Assembly: GCF_001659985.1 (NCBI RefSeq)
Contig: NZ_LYCS01000001.1
Span: 620,001 to 684,000, forward strand
Length of the DNA stretch: 64,000 bases
Origin: Oceanobacillus sp. Castelsardo
Lineage (GTDB): Bacteria > Bacillota > Bacilli > Bacillales > Amphibacillaceae
Direction of reading: 5' to 3'
A program made the position numbers and the translations under genes. The notes beneath the pieces were generated by a model that searched no databases, was not told where the DNA came from, and saw only the letters and a program-made list of their open reading frames with translations. Below are positions 22,692-31,903 of the stretch, one piece after another. How positions within the stretch are numbered: the first letter of the stretch is position 1; each line of letters starts with the position of its first letter.

Positions 22692-22779
22692 ATAAATCAC
22701 CCACCTTATTACACTATATGCACTGACAAGTATTTATATTAGAAAACTTGTCACATGCTTTAAGCCTGACGAAAGTTAA

Positions 22780-22809
22780 AAACAAAAAAGAAGAGGTATA
22801 AACCTCTTC
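22780..22809 (-). terminator. Terminator of sigG
   Basis: Hairpin GAAGAGGT/ACCTCTTC (22790-22797 and 22802-22809) followed on the minus strand by TTTTTTG, directly after the sigG stop. Confidence 0.75.
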
Positions 22810-22813
22810 CTTC

Positions 22814-23599
22814 TTATCCTTCAAACATCTGTTTATTCATTTGACTAATGGCCGCTTTTTCCAATCTTGATACTTGTGCTTGTGAAATACCAATTTCCTC
22901 CGCGACTTCCATTTGTGTTTTACCTTGAAAAAAGCGTTTATTTAATATCATTTTTTCTCTTTCATTAAGCTTATACATACCTTCTTTTAGTGAAAGCTTA
23001 TCAACCCATGAAGAATCTTTGTCTTTATCATCACTTATTTGATCCACGACAAATATTGGATCTCCCCCATCATTATAAATAGGTTCAAATAATGATACAG
23101 GGTCTTGAATCGCATCCATAGCAAAAACAATATCTTGATGTGGAATCCCCATTTCTTCCGCAATTTCTGCTGGTGTAGGTTCTTTTGAAGTTTTATTAAT
23201 TAATTTTTCTCTTACTTGTAAAGCCTTATAAGCAATATCTCTTAATGACCTTGATACCCTTATAGGATTATTATCTCGGAGATATCTTCTAATTTCTCCG
23301 ATTATCATGGGAACAGCATAGGTGGAAAATCTTACATTATGTCCTAAATCAAAATTATCAATGGATTTCATCAATCCAATACAACCTACTTGGAATAGAT
23401 CATCTACATATTCCCCACGGTTGTTAAACCGCTGAATTACACTAAGTACTAATCTGAGATTACCATTTACTAGTTCTTCACGTGCAGAAATATCTCCCTT
23501 TTGTTGCATTCTGATGAATAATTCTTTCATTTCTTCATTGGTGAGTACTGGTAACTTGGATGTATCAACACCACATATCTCAACTTTATGTCTAGTCAT
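22814..23599 (-). CDS. sigG: Late forespore sigma factor SigG
   Basis: 261 aa. RNA polymerase sigma factor for late forespore genes. The N-terminal VEICGVDTSKLPVLTNEEM is the diagnostic SigG stretch; region 2 follows (GNLRLVLSVIQRFNNRGEYVDDLFQ, VRFSTYAVPMIIGEIRRYL), region 3 (PTPAEIAEEMGI) and the region 4 helix-turn-helix (TQMEVAEEIGISQAQVSRLEK). A forespore-type promoter lies upstream at 23636-23665. Gene order spoIIGA-sigE-sigG is the B. subtilis one. The start ATG follows GGGAGGG. Confidence 0.97.
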   Translation of the reverse strand: MTRHKVEICGVDTSKLPVLTNEEMKELFIRMQQKGDISAREELVNGNLRLVLSVIQRFNNRGEYVDDLFQVGCIGLMKSIDNFDLGHNVRFSTYAVPMIIGEIRRYLRDNNPIRVSRSLRDIAYKALQVREKLINKTSKEPTPAEIAEEMGIPHQDIVFAMDAIQDPVSLFEPIYNDGGDPIFVVDQISDDKDKDSSWVDKLSLKEGMYKLNEREKMILNKRFFQGKTQMEVAEEIGISQAQVSRLEKAAISQMNKQMFEG

Positions 23600-23635
23600 A
23601 TGTTAACCCTCCCAGATGGTGATGCTGTTCAAGGA

Positions 23636-23665
23636 CAGTATCTCCCCCTAGGAGGGTTTTTATGC
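23636..23665 (-). promoter_or_regulatory. Sigma-F/sigma-G type promoter of sigG
   Basis: GCATA (23661-23665), a 15-base spacer and GGAGATACTG (23636-23645) on the minus strand match the forespore consensus GYATA-N15-GGNNANANTR at every defined position. This fits known transcription of spoIIIG by sigma-F and then sigma-G. Confidence 0.8.
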
Positions 23666-23720
23666 AATAACGGATATTTGAAATGAATTCCAATAACTAT
23701 AAAACCTTTGTAAAATAAGG

Positions 23721-24452
23721 CTAAACCATTTTATTAAATTCTTTTTTTAATCTCCTAATTATTTTCTTTTCTAGTCGAGAAATATATGATTGTGAAATAC
23801 CTAACATATCAGCAACATCTTTTTGTGTTTTTTCCTCTTCCCCTATCAATCCAAATCTCAACTCCATAATCTGTTTCTCTCTATCATTCAGTTTGGATAG
23901 GGCAGATTTCAATAAAGTCTTATCAACATCTGATTCTAAACCTTTTGTAATAATATCGTCATCTGTTCCTAATACATCAGATAATAATAATTCATTTCCA
24001 TCCCAATCAATATTTAGAGGTTCATCGAAAGAAACTTCTGATTTTAATTTATTATTTCTACGTAAATACATTAAAATTTCATTTTCTATACACCTAGAAG
24101 CATATGTTGCTAATTTTATATTCTTTTCTGGATTAAAAGTATTAACCGCTTTAATCAGTCCTATAGTACCTATACTAATTAAATCCTCAATATTTATACC
24201 CGTATTTTCAAACTTTCTAGCAATATATACGACTAAGCGTAAATTTCTTTCTATTAAAATAGAGCGTGCAGATTTATCCCCTTTTGGCAATAACACAAGC
24301 AATTCTTGCTCCTCCTGTTTAGATAGCGGTGGAGGTAGTGCTTCACTTCCTCCAATATAATAGATTTCGTCTGATTTAATCCCTAAACGAATTAGTAGAT
24401 TATACCATTTTAAGCGTATGCGTAATCGTAGCTTCCAAAATTTCAATCTCAT
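23721..24452 (-). CDS. sigE: Pro-sigma-E, mother-cell sigma factor
   Basis: 243 aa. Made as an inactive membrane-bound precursor; SpoIIGA, encoded upstream, removes about 29 N-terminal residues before [15 protein letters not shown]. The basic, amphipathic pro-sequence is present ([21 protein letters not shown]). The body is almost invariant: region 2 [19 protein letters not shown] and region 4 [23 protein letters not shown]. The annotated ATG stands right against AAGGGGAG, while the TTG two codons in (24446) is 6 bases away and may be the real start. It lies 9 bases after spoIIGA. Confidence 0.96.
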   Translation of the reverse strand: MRLKFWKLRLRIRLKWYNLLIRLGIKSDEIYYIGGSEALPPPLSKQEEQELLVLLPKGDKSARSILIERNLRLVVYIARKFENTGINIEDLISIGTIGLIKAVNTFNPEKNIKLATYASRCIENEILMYLRRNNKLKSEVSFDEPLNIDWDGNELLLSDVLGTDDDIITKGLESDVDKTLLKSALSKLNDREKQIMELRFGLIGEEEKTQKDVADMLGISQSYISRLEKKIIRRLKKEFNKMV

Positions 24453-24461
24453 CTCCCCTTT

Positions 24462-25382
24462 TTATGCAGTATTAATAGTGGCTAATTGAATAATTTGAGG
24501 ATGAAGCAAACAATGATAACTATTATCCTTCGTAAGCTCCGCAAATTGAATCCCGATTAATAGTTTGCGACTTTTAATTTGTTGTTCCCCATAATACACT
24601 ATTAAGTGTTCGGGGCGTAATGCTAAAAGAAACATATTATTTCCCTGCACCCCTTGATATGGAACAACTTGAATATTACTTTCCCAATCTTTAGGAACCA
24701 TTTCCATATCAAATGTTTCATATGCATTTTTCAAGCTAAGCCATTCTTCCTCTGTAAACCATTTTTTTAGAAATGTTTGATCACAAATAATTACTGGCTT
24801 TTTTGATAATGGATCAACAAGTTGATTACCACTATCGATATATCCCATAGTCGAAAAGCTTTTATCCTTCATTTTAATGGATACAGTATAAAGTTGGTCA
24901 TAGCGGATTTTTTCAGAAGCGTGCTTGTCCATGCGTTTCTTCGTAAAATACCATACAAAAGGGAATCCAATTAAAACGAACAACCAACTTACCGGATCGC
25001 CATAACCATTGTTATACGTAATGAATCCGCTAGAAGACATGGATATTGGATTAGAAAACAGAAAATGTAACCCTACAAGTCCACCTCCAATAGCAAATGT
25101 TGTAAAATAAAACAATAAAACTAGTTTAAAGAAACGATAAATCGTTATAAAACCAAAAGAACAAAATATAATAAAAAGAGAATAAATGATTTTTCCAATA
25201 AAACTAGTTAAAAAGGAATTCGGATATAATAAAGTTATTGGCACAATTAAAGAAGCAATGAATGCTCCGAAAATAACTTGTCTAATTTTAGTATCTTCTC
25301 TTGCTAAGGCTTTCGTTAGTAGAAGTAACATAAAGTCTAAAAAGAAATTAAGTGCCCAAACTGCATCTAAATATATTTCCAT
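24462..25382 (-). CDS. spoIIGA: Sporulation sigma-E factor-processing peptidase SpoIIGA
   Basis: 306 aa. Membrane-bound aspartic protease that cleaves pro-sigma-E after septation. Five membrane segments lie in residues 1-150, followed by a cytoplasmic protease domain with the catalytic Asp at D183 in GYIDSGNQLVDPLSKK, the same residue number as in B. subtilis. It is activated by SpoIIR from the forespore. AGGAGG lies 9 bases before the ATG. It forms the spoIIG operon with sigE. Confidence 0.95.
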   Translation of the reverse strand: MEIYLDAVWALNFFLDFMLLLLTKALAREDTKIRQVIFGAFIASLIVPITLLYPNSFLTSFIGKIIYSLFIIFCSFGFITIYRFFKLVLLFYFTTFAIGGGLVGLHFLFSNPISMSSSGFITYNNGYGDPVSWLFVLIGFPFVWYFTKKRMDKHASEKIRYDQLYTVSIKMKDKSFSTMGYIDSGNQLVDPLSKKPVIICDQTFLKKWFTEEEWLSLKNAYETFDMEMVPKDWESNIQVVPYQGVQGNNMFLLALRPEHLIVYYGEQQIKSRKLLIGIQFAELTKDNSYHCLLHPQIIQLATINTA

Positions 25383-25468
25383 TTCACTCTTCCTCCTAGT
25401 AGATAGAGGATGGTTTCTCCTTAAAATTTAATATTATATGTGGGTTCTATTGGTTAGATTTACAGAAA

Positions 25469-25501
25469 AGTATATCTGATATATTAAGCAAAGTCTGTCA
25501 C
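25469..25501 (-). promoter_or_regulatory. Candidate Spo0A-activated spoIIG promoter with wide spacer
   Basis: GTGACA -35 (25496-25501) and TATACT -10 (25469-25474), each 5 of 6, are 21 bases apart. B. subtilis spoIIG has an equally abnormal 22-base spacing and needs Spo0A-P. Spo0A-box-like sequences lie upstream: TATCGAA (25537-25543), TGTCGGG (25549-25555) and TTGTCGAA (25603-25610). Confidence 0.5.
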
Positions 25502-25607
25502 TTCTTGTAAGTTGAATAGGGCTAATTTTAACTAGTTATCGAAAAGTTTGTCGGGGGAATGTAATAAGTAGATTCAAAGGAGCATCCTTGTCATAAAAAG
25601 AATTGTC

Positions 25608-25645
25608 GAAAGAAAAAAGCAAACGAGCATATGTCGTTTGCTTTT
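25608..25645 (-). terminator. Terminator of ftsZ
   Basis: Perfect 12 bp stem (25615-25626 and 25634-25645) with a 7-base loop and a T-rich tail on the minus strand; only 9 bases after the ftsZ stop. Confidence 0.85.
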
Positions 25646-25654
25646 AAAGGTATA

Positions 25655-26800
25655 TTATCTTCTATTTCGGTTTCGATTTCTTAAGAATGTTGGTATATCT
25701 AATTCATCATCTTCTTGAATTCTTGGACGTTGAACTTGCTCTCTTTGTTGTGGTTGTTGTGTTGGTGCTTCTTCTTTAGTTGCTGCATGTTGTTTTTGAT
25801 TTAATGTTGGACGCTGTTGTTTAGAAGGCATTTCTGGTTTTTTACTCAATTCGTCAAAACCAGTCGCAATTACTGTTACAACAATTTCGTCGTTTAAATT
25901 CTCATTAATAACAGAACCAAAAATAACGTTTACTTCCTTATCTGCAGCAGATGTTACTAAATCAGCAGCCTCTTGCACTTCATATAGGCTTAAGTTTGTT
26001 CCACCAGTAATATTCATTAAAATACCGTGAGCTCCATCAATAGAAGTCTCTAATAAAGGAGAAGAAATTGCTTTTTTCGCAGCCTCAGTAGCACGGGTCT
26101 CTCCTGTAGCGATACCGATACCCATTAATGCTGAACCTTTATCGAACATAATTGTTTTAACGTCAGCAAAGTCAACGTTAATTAAACCTGGTTTTGCAAT
26201 TAAGTCTGAAATCCCTTGGACACCTTGTCGTAATACATTGTCAGCTTCACGGAATGCCTCTAACATAGGTGTATTTTTATCAACAATTTCAAGCAAACGG
26301 TCATTCGGAATGACGATTAATGTATCAACAGCATTTTTTAGCGCTTCAATTCCAGATATTGCTTGTGTCGAACGTCTTCTACCTTCAAATGAAAAAGGTC
26401 TTGTTACAACACCAACAGTTAAAGCTCCTAAATCCTTTGCAACTTGTGCAATAACTGGAGCAGCACCAGTACCCGTTCCACCGCCCATACCAGCAGTAAC
26501 AAATACCATGTCTGCACCTTGTAAAACTTCTTCGATCTGTTCTTTACTTTCTTCAGCAGCCTTCTTACCAACTTCAGGATTCGCACCAGCTCCTAAACCT
26601 CTAGTAAGTTTACCACCAATTTGTATTCTTAATTCCGCTTTAGATAAATTAAGTGCTTGAGCATCTGTGTTTACAGCTATAAATTCAACACCTTCAACGC
26701 CGTGTTCAATCATTCGGTTAACAGCGTTATTACCTCCGCCACCGACACCGATAACTTTTATCGTCGCTAATTCATCCATATTTGTATCAAACTCTAACAT
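25655..26800 (-). CDS. ftsZ: Cell division protein FtsZ
   Basis: 381 aa. Tubulin-like GTPase that forms the Z ring. The GTP-binding signature is [12 protein letters not shown] (about residues 103-114), the catalytic T7 loop lies in [12 protein letters not shown], and the N-terminal [14 protein letters not shown] is standard. A Q-rich linker (residues 320-360) leads to the C-terminal peptide [18 protein letters not shown] that binds FtsA, SepF and others. AGGAGG precedes the ATG. It ends in a terminator; bpr and other genes found between ftsZ and spoIIGA in B. subtilis are absent. Confidence 0.98.
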   Translation of the reverse strand: MLEFDTNMDELATIKVIGVGGGGNNAVNRMIEHGVEGVEFIAVNTDAQALNLSKAELRIQIGGKLTRGLGAGANPEVGKKAAEESKEQIEEVLQGADMVFVTAGMGGGTGTGAAPVIAQVAKDLGALTVGVVTRPFSFEGRRRSTQAISGIEALKNAVDTLIVIPNDRLLEIVDKNTPMLEAFREADNVLRQGVQGISDLIAKPGLINVDFADVKTIMFDKGSALMGIGIATGETRATEAAKKAISSPLLETSIDGAHGILMNITGGTNLSLYEVQEAADLVTSAADKEVNVIFGSVINENLNDEIVVTVIATGFDELSKKPEMPSKQQRPTLNQKQHAATKEEAPTQQPQQREQVQRPRIQEDDELDIPTFLRNRNRNRR

Positions 26801-26862
26801 TTTCGTTCCTCCTAATTTCTACGCAAATCTCACGAGTTTTATAGATTTAAACATTCAAGAGT

Positions 26863-28146
26863 TTAATCAAAAAACCATTTGAATAAACTACTAACTTTTC
26901 CATTTTCTTTTTTCACTTTTCTTTTCGGTTGCTCAGGACTTTCTTGCTTCGAATGGCGCTTAGGACTAGGTTCGTCACTGTCATTACGAACAGCTGGATA
27001 TAATTCTTTACCTTGAATTTTTGCGTTTCGGTATGCAAATTGCAGAATACCCACTCCTGCTGTAAACTGAGGCTCTCTAACACCGATATAATCTGGAATC
27101 GCAATACGAACATTAGAATGGAATAAATCCTGAGCTAATTCTAACACTCCTGGCATTGCCATTGTTCCTCCAGTTAACACGTAACCACCCGGTAGTTCTT
27201 GATACCCTATTTTACGAATTTCGCGTTCAGCAAAGGCATATATTTCTTCCATTCTTGCTTCTATCATATCAGAAATTTCAAGCTGATTGTATATTTCTCT
27301 TTGATTGCTTCCGATTACAGAAACCTCAAAAGTTTCATCCTCTTGTGCATCATCATAAAAAGCATGGCCATAGTTTAATTTAACGTCTTCAGCTTCTTCG
27401 GTCGTGGTACGTAAACCAATCGATATGTCCTTTGTAATATTATTTCCACCAAGACTAACAACACTTGTACCTTGCAAATAATCATTTTCAAAAACAGAAA
27501 TGGTAGAACAACCTCCACCAACATCAATTAAGGCTACACCCATATCTTTTTCATCTGGTGACAGTGCTATCGTACCAGTAGCAAGTGGTTGTAAACAAAT
27601 ATCCAATACTTCTAAATTAGCACGTTCCACACATTTAAGTATGTTATGTAAAATGGTTCTTGAACAGGTAATGATTGTTCCTTCCATTTCTAAGCGAACA
27701 CCAATCATTCCTCTTGGGTCGGTAATTTCGTCTAATCCATCTACTATAAATTGTTTAGGTATGACATCGATAATCTCGCGCTCTGGTGGAATGGAAATTA
27801 CTTGTGCACCGTCAATTACTCTTCTGATGTCTTCATCCGTAATTTCACGATCTTCACTTTGAACCGCAACAACACCATGGCACGGTTGTAATTCAACGTG
27901 ATTTCCATTTATACCAACAATAACCCTTTCTATATGCATGCCGACCATTCGTTCCGCTTGTTCGACAGCACTTCTAATGGATTGTACCGTTTGATCAATA
28001 TCGACAATTGCTCCCTTTTTCATTCCATTAGATTTTGCTGTACCTACACCAATAATATTTAAAGAATCATTTAATACTTCTCCAATTATTACTTTAATTT
28101 TTGATGTTCCTATATCAAGACTTACTAGTATTTCACTATTATTCAA
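26863..28146 (-). CDS. ftsA: Cell division protein FtsA
   Basis: 427 aa. Actin-like ATPase that tethers FtsZ to the membrane. ATPase motifs are VSLDIGTSKIKVIIGE, VALIDVGGGCSTISVF and GGYVLTGGTMAMPG, and the C-terminal amphipathic anchor is GKVSSLFKWFFD. The start is a TTG at 28146, 7 bases after GGAGGTG. It is followed closely by ftsZ. The small gene sbp and the ylxW/ylxX genes that lie between divIB and ftsA in B. subtilis are absent; the 221-base gap upstream shows no credible ORF. Confidence 0.96.
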   Translation of the reverse strand: MNNSEILVSLDIGTSKIKVIIGEVLNDSLNIIGVGTAKSNGMKKGAIVDIDQTVQSIRSAVEQAERMVGMHIERVIVGINGNHVELQPCHGVVAVQSEDREITDEDIRRVIDGAQVISIPPEREIIDVIPKQFIVDGLDEITDPRGMIGVRLEMEGTIITCSRTILHNILKCVERANLEVLDICLQPLATGTIALSPDEKDMGVALIDVGGGCSTISVFENDYLQGTSVVSLGGNNITKDISIGLRTTTEEAEDVKLNYGHAFYDDAQEDETFEVSVIGSNQREIYNQLEISDMIEARMEEIYAFAEREIRKIGYQELPGGYVLTGGTMAMPGVLELAQDLFHSNVRIAIPDYIGVREPQFTAGVGILQFAYRNAKIQGKELYPAVRNDSDEPSPKRHSKQESPEQPKRKVKKENGKVSSLFKWFFD

Positions 28147-28367
28147 AGAAAGGCACCTCCAAATTCAACACGTCCATACAATATTACTTTCATTCGACTA
28201 AAATGATATATATAGGTATTATTTCCACAAAAAAGGCTATATTCCTTTAATTTATTAGAAAAAAGATTCCTATATACAATAAAAGCATATATTTTTAATA
28301 GATTGAAAGATTTTTCTCTTAATTAAATTTTCAACATTACCTTGGGTTACAATATAGAATCTCTCAA

Positions 28368-29141
28368 TTATTCCGTTTCTTCAGAGTCATCATTAAAAGA
28401 TTCAAAATATACCCCCACACCAATATGGATAATCCCATCAACACCTGGTTCTAATTGAGAAACTATTGAAGGATAAACTTCCATTTTCTCAGAAAAATTC
28501 CGAATCGTTCCATCAACTATGTATCCATCTGTCATAAAAAGATGAATTTTATTTTTATTATTGTCAGTTGGTTTCCAATGAATTTCAGAGATGAGATTTG
28601 TTATATTTTTGGGTAAATTATTTAACTCCTCAGCCATCCGTCGTAAATACTCATCCTCTGTAAAGCCAATTAACATTGGTGAGTTACCATTATATGTATC
28701 TTGTCCTCTTTGTTTCAATGATACCCCATTAGCTAAAATTGGATAGTATTTCCTTTCTTCTTTTACATAACCTACAACATTATGTTCTGTTAATTCAATT
28801 GAAACAGTCCAAGGAAGATTACGGTTAACTTCTACTTCCTTAACGATAGGATTTGTTTTTATAGCCTTTTCTATAGCATCAAAATTAACCATCCAAATAT
28901 TCGTTTTAGTAGTAATTTCAGATAAATTTATTATTTCCTCATCCGTAGTATGCACATTCCCTTGAACATTTACTGTTTTAACATGACTTAATGGTGATTG
29001 CAAATAAACAATAATTGAAATCAAGAAGAAAAAGATTGATAGATAAAAAATCAAACGTCGATTAGCTTTTTTCTTACGAGCTTGTTTTAATTTAGGAATA
29101 CGATCCTCAATTGAAACAATATTTTTATTACTCATCCCCAT
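28368..29141 (-). CDS. divIB: Cell division protein DivIB/FtsQ
   Basis: 257 aa. Bitopic divisome protein working with FtsL and DivIC. A short basic cytoplasmic part is followed by one membrane helix (about residues 30-48), a POTRA domain (SPLSHVKTVNVQGNVHTTDEEI onward) and the FtsQ/DivIB beta domain, with an acidic tail. ATG 29141 is 4 bases after AAAAAGGA; ATG 29135 is an alternative. A terminator-like hairpin separates it from spoVE, so it probably has its own promoter. murG and murB, its upstream neighbours in B. subtilis, are missing. Confidence 0.93.
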   Translation of the reverse strand: MGMSNKNIVSIEDRIPKLKQARKKKANRRLIFYLSIFFFLISIIVYLQSPLSHVKTVNVQGNVHTTDEEIINLSEITTKTNIWMVNFDAIEKAIKTNPIVKEVEVNRNLPWTVSIELTEHNVVGYVKEERKYYPILANGVSLKQRGQDTYNGNSPMLIGFTEDEYLRRMAEELNNLPKNITNLISEIHWKPTDNNKNKIHLFMTDGYIVDGTIRNFSEKMEVYPSIVSQLEPGVDGIIHIGVGVYFESFNDDSEETE

Positions 29142-29166
29142 TTCTTCCTTTTTCAGAAATTAAAAG

Positions 29167-29198
29167 AATAAAACGGCATCAATTATGCCGCTTTTATT
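29167..29198 (-). terminator. Terminator-like hairpin between spoVE and divIB
   Basis: Arms CGGCAT/ATGCCG (29174-29179 and 29185-29190) are extended by an A/T outer stem with one bulge. The minus strand continues with a T-rich run. It would end the murE-mraY-murD-spoVE transcript. Confidence 0.6.
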
Positions 29199-29311
29199 CA
29201 GTTACATGAATTATATCATAAAATATGGATAAACATATAGTGTCCTAGCATCAGATTAGCAAGTTTTTTCACAAATCTAATGGGTAATATTTTCCATTTT
29301 TTCCATTTGCT

Positions 29312-30424
29312 CTAAATTTTGGAATAAATACTGATGTTTAATAAAATTCCAACTGAACAAAGTGTTAAAGTTAATGAAGAGCCTCCGTAACTAAGGAATG
29401 GTAATGTAATACCTGTAACAGGTATTAATCCAATTACTACACTTATGTTAATCATTGCTTGTACAGCTAACATCGATACAATACCAAGAGCCAATAATCT
29501 TCCAAAAAGATCTGGAGCTTCTATTGAAACTTTAATTCCTCTCCATAAAAGAAGTAGAAATAAAAGAATGACAAAAGTGCCGCCGATAAACCCTAATTCT
29601 TCCCCTACAATCGCAAAAATAAAGTCATTTTGTGGTTCCGGTAAATAGAAATATTTTTGTAAACTATTCCCCAGCCCAAGTCCCATTAAACCACCAGGTC
29701 CAATAGCATAGAGAGATTGAATAATTTGGAATCCGTCACCTAATGGATCTTCCCAAGGATTTAAAAATGCTGTTATTCGATCAATTCTATAAGGAGCTGA
29801 AGCAATTAATCCAACCAATCCTAATAACCCTAAAGCAGCTAGTCCAAAAAAATGAGATAGTCTAGCACCAGCTACAAAAATCATTATAATGCAGGTTAGA
29901 ACCAATACCATTCCTGTACCTAAATCTGGTTGAAGCATTATTAAACCGAACGCTGTAAAAACTAATAACAATGATGGTAAGAAACCATTTTTAAAAGATG
30001 TAATATACTTTTGTTTTGTAGCAAGCATATTAGCCAAAAATATAATTAATCCTAGTTTCATAAACTCAGATGGCTGTATACTAAAGGCCCCAACTCCTAT
30101 CCAACTTTGCGCCCCTCCACGAATTAATCCTATTCCTGGAATTAATACAAGTATTAATAAAGTAAAACAGACTATTAATAGGATTTTTGAATAATTTTTC
30201 CAAGTGCCATAAGGTATAAACATAAAGAAAAACATAGCAAAAACCCCTACACCAGCAAATAATAACTGACGTTTCAAGTAAAAAAATTCATCACCAAACT
30301 TATACTCTGACCATACATGAGACGAACTATAAACCATTACTACACCGACCATTAACAGCGCTATAATTATCCATAATAAAATGTAATCAGGTTTACTTTG
30401 ATCGTTTAGACGTTTTTTAAACAA
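29312..30424 (-). CDS. spoVE: SEDS peptidoglycan glycosyltransferase SpoVE/FtsW
   Basis: 370 aa, about ten membrane helices. SEDS-family polymerase of lipid II. Family motifs: GIGLIRGGAQSWIG, QPSEFMKLG, LQPDLGTG, and NPWEDPLGDGFQ, whose Asp is the catalytic residue of SEDS enzymes; the C-terminal VTGITLPFLSYGGSS is typical of FtsW/SpoVE. Its place after murD matches spoVE, but B. subtilis has a separate ftsW elsewhere, so spore versus vegetative role is inferred from position. The start is a TTG behind AAAGGGGTG, which lies inside a terminator-like hairpin. Confidence 0.92.
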   Translation of the reverse strand: MFKKRLNDQSKPDYILLWIIIALLMVGVVMVYSSSHVWSEYKFGDEFFYLKRQLLFAGVGVFAMFFFMFIPYGTWKNYSKILLIVCFTLLILVLIPGIGLIRGGAQSWIGVGAFSIQPSEFMKLGLIIFLANMLATKQKYITSFKNGFLPSLLLVFTAFGLIMLQPDLGTGMVLVLTCIIMIFVAGARLSHFFGLAALGLLGLVGLIASAPYRIDRITAFLNPWEDPLGDGFQIIQSLYAIGPGGLMGLGLGNSLQKYFYLPEPQNDFIFAIVGEELGFIGGTFVILLFLLLLWRGIKVSIEAPDLFGRLLALGIVSMLAVQAMINISVVIGLIPVTGITLPFLSYGGSSLTLTLCSVGILLNISIYSKI

Positions 30425-30425
30425 A

Positions 30426-30464
30426 AAAACACCCCTTTGACTAGAATATAGACAGGGGCATTTT
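30426..30464 (-). promoter_or_regulatory. Hairpin with T run that contains the spoVE ribosome site
   Basis: In the minus-strand RNA an 11 bp stem (30454-30464 with 30426-30436, two G-U pairs) ends in a run of seven U. The 3' arm holds AGGGGUG, the spoVE ribosome-binding site. It could act as a partial terminator or hide the start of translation. Confidence 0.4.
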
Positions 30465-30556
30465 CTTCATATTAGAGCTTCTTCAAAAATTCTGGTATTT
30501 ACCCTCTTTTTTTGAACACACTCTATTACTAAATAGAAACATTCATACAAGCCCCT

Positions 30557-31903
30557 CTAAACTAGTTTATGCACGGCTTGTATAAACATGTCTCCTCTTT
30601 CTTCAAACGTTCGATACTGATCCCAACTTGCACAAGCTGGTGATAGTAATATAACATCTTTTTCATTAGAAATTTCATAAGCCTTAATAACTGCTTCATT
30701 TACATCTTCCACTGTAATAGTTGAAATTCCATTTTCTTCGGCTAGTCTTCGTAATTTATCTTTCGTTTGACCAAATACAACCATAGCTTTTACATTTTGT
30801 AAATAGGCAGCTAAATCAGCAAACCCATTTCCCCTGTCCAACCCGCCAGCTAGTAAAATAACAGGATTATCAAATGAGGATAAAGCTTTTTGAGTAGCTA
30901 ATATGTTAGTTGCTTTGGAATCATTATAAAATAAACGACCATGAACATTTTCTACAAATTGTAATCGATGACGAACACCTTGAAATGTAGTTAAAACCTT
31001 ACTGATCCCTTGATTAGTGGCACCTTTAAGTTTCGCTGCTGCGACTGCCGCTAAGATATTTTCAAGGTTGTGATTACCAACTAAAACTATATCTTTTCGT
31101 GAAATTACTTTTTCATTTTTAAAATAAACATATTCATCATCTAGCCATGCCCCATTCTCCATTTTATTTTTTATAGAAAAAGGAACAAGTGTAGACTTAG
31201 CGTTTTTTGCTTCTAAAGTAATAATTTCATCATCAGCATTATATACTAAGAAATCATCCTTTGTATGATTTTTAAAAATATTGAATTTCGCTTGTTTATA
31301 ATTGTCAAATGTTTTGTGATAATCTATATGTGCTTCAAATATATTCAATAAAACTGCAATATTAGGTTTGAATTTTTCAATGCCTTGTAATTGAAATGAT
31401 GATAATTCTAATACTAATGTTTCATTACTCTTAAGTTGTTCAGCGACTTCACATGCAACAACTCCAATATTTCCAGCTACCTTAACTGGTCTTTCGCTTT
31501 CTTCCAACATTTTAGTGATTAAAGTTGTTGTTGTCGTTTTACCATTGGAACCTGTGATCCCAATAATCGAATCTCCCGCGAGTCTATACGCAATTTCTAC
31601 CTCAGTGATTACGGGAATATTTCTTTCCCTTGCTTCAACAATAATTGGATTTTCATAAGGAATTCCTGGATTTTTTACAACAATCTCTATTTCATCCAAA
31701 ACTGATAATGGATGTGAACCTACTACTACGTCTGCACCAAGGCTTTTTAATTCCTTTAGTATAGAATCATTTTCTTCTGTTTTCATATCATTAATACGAA
31801 CATGTTTATTTTGCTTTAATAACAATTTAGCAACTGCCGTTCCACTTTTAGCTAGTCCTAAGACTAAAATAGTTGAATAAGGAAAATCCAATATTTTTTT
31901 CAA
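30557..31903 (-). CDS. murD: UDP-N-acetylmuramoyl-L-alanine--D-glutamate ligase
   Basis: 448 aa. Adds D-Glu to UDP-MurNAc-L-Ala in the cytoplasm. ATP-binding loop [14 protein letters not shown] near residue 113, and conserved [22 protein letters not shown] and LLAGGLDRG near the end. The start is a TTG at 31903 that overlaps the mraY stop (TTGA), with GAGGTGGG upstream inside mraY, so the two are coupled. Confidence 0.96.
   Translation of the reverse strand: MKKILDFPYSTILVLGLAKSGTAVAKLLLKQNKHVRINDMKTEENDSILKELKSLGADVVVGSHPLSVLDEIEIVVKNPGIPYENPIIVEARERNIPVITEVEIAYRLAGDSIIGITGSNGKTTTTTLITKMLEESERPVKVAGNIGVVACEVAEQLKSNETLVLELSSFQLQGIEKFKPNIAVLLNIFEAHIDYHKTFDNYKQAKFNIFKNHTKDDFLVYNADDEIITLEAKNAKSTLVPFSIKNKMENGAWLDDEYVYFKNEKVISRKDIVLVGNHNLENILAAVAAAKLKGATNQGISKVLTTFQGVRHRLQFVENVHGRLFYNDSKATNILATQKALSSFDNPVILLAGGLDRGNGFADLAAYLQNVKAMVVFGQTKDKLRRLAEENGISTITVEDVNEAVIKAYEISNEKDVILLSPACASWDQYRTFEERGDMFIQAVHKLV

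Noticed and set aside
30425-30556. Sigma-E promoter before spoVE (AATAGAGT)
   Set aside because: The -10 fits at 7 of 8 but the sequence 14 bases upstream matches only 3 of 7 positions.
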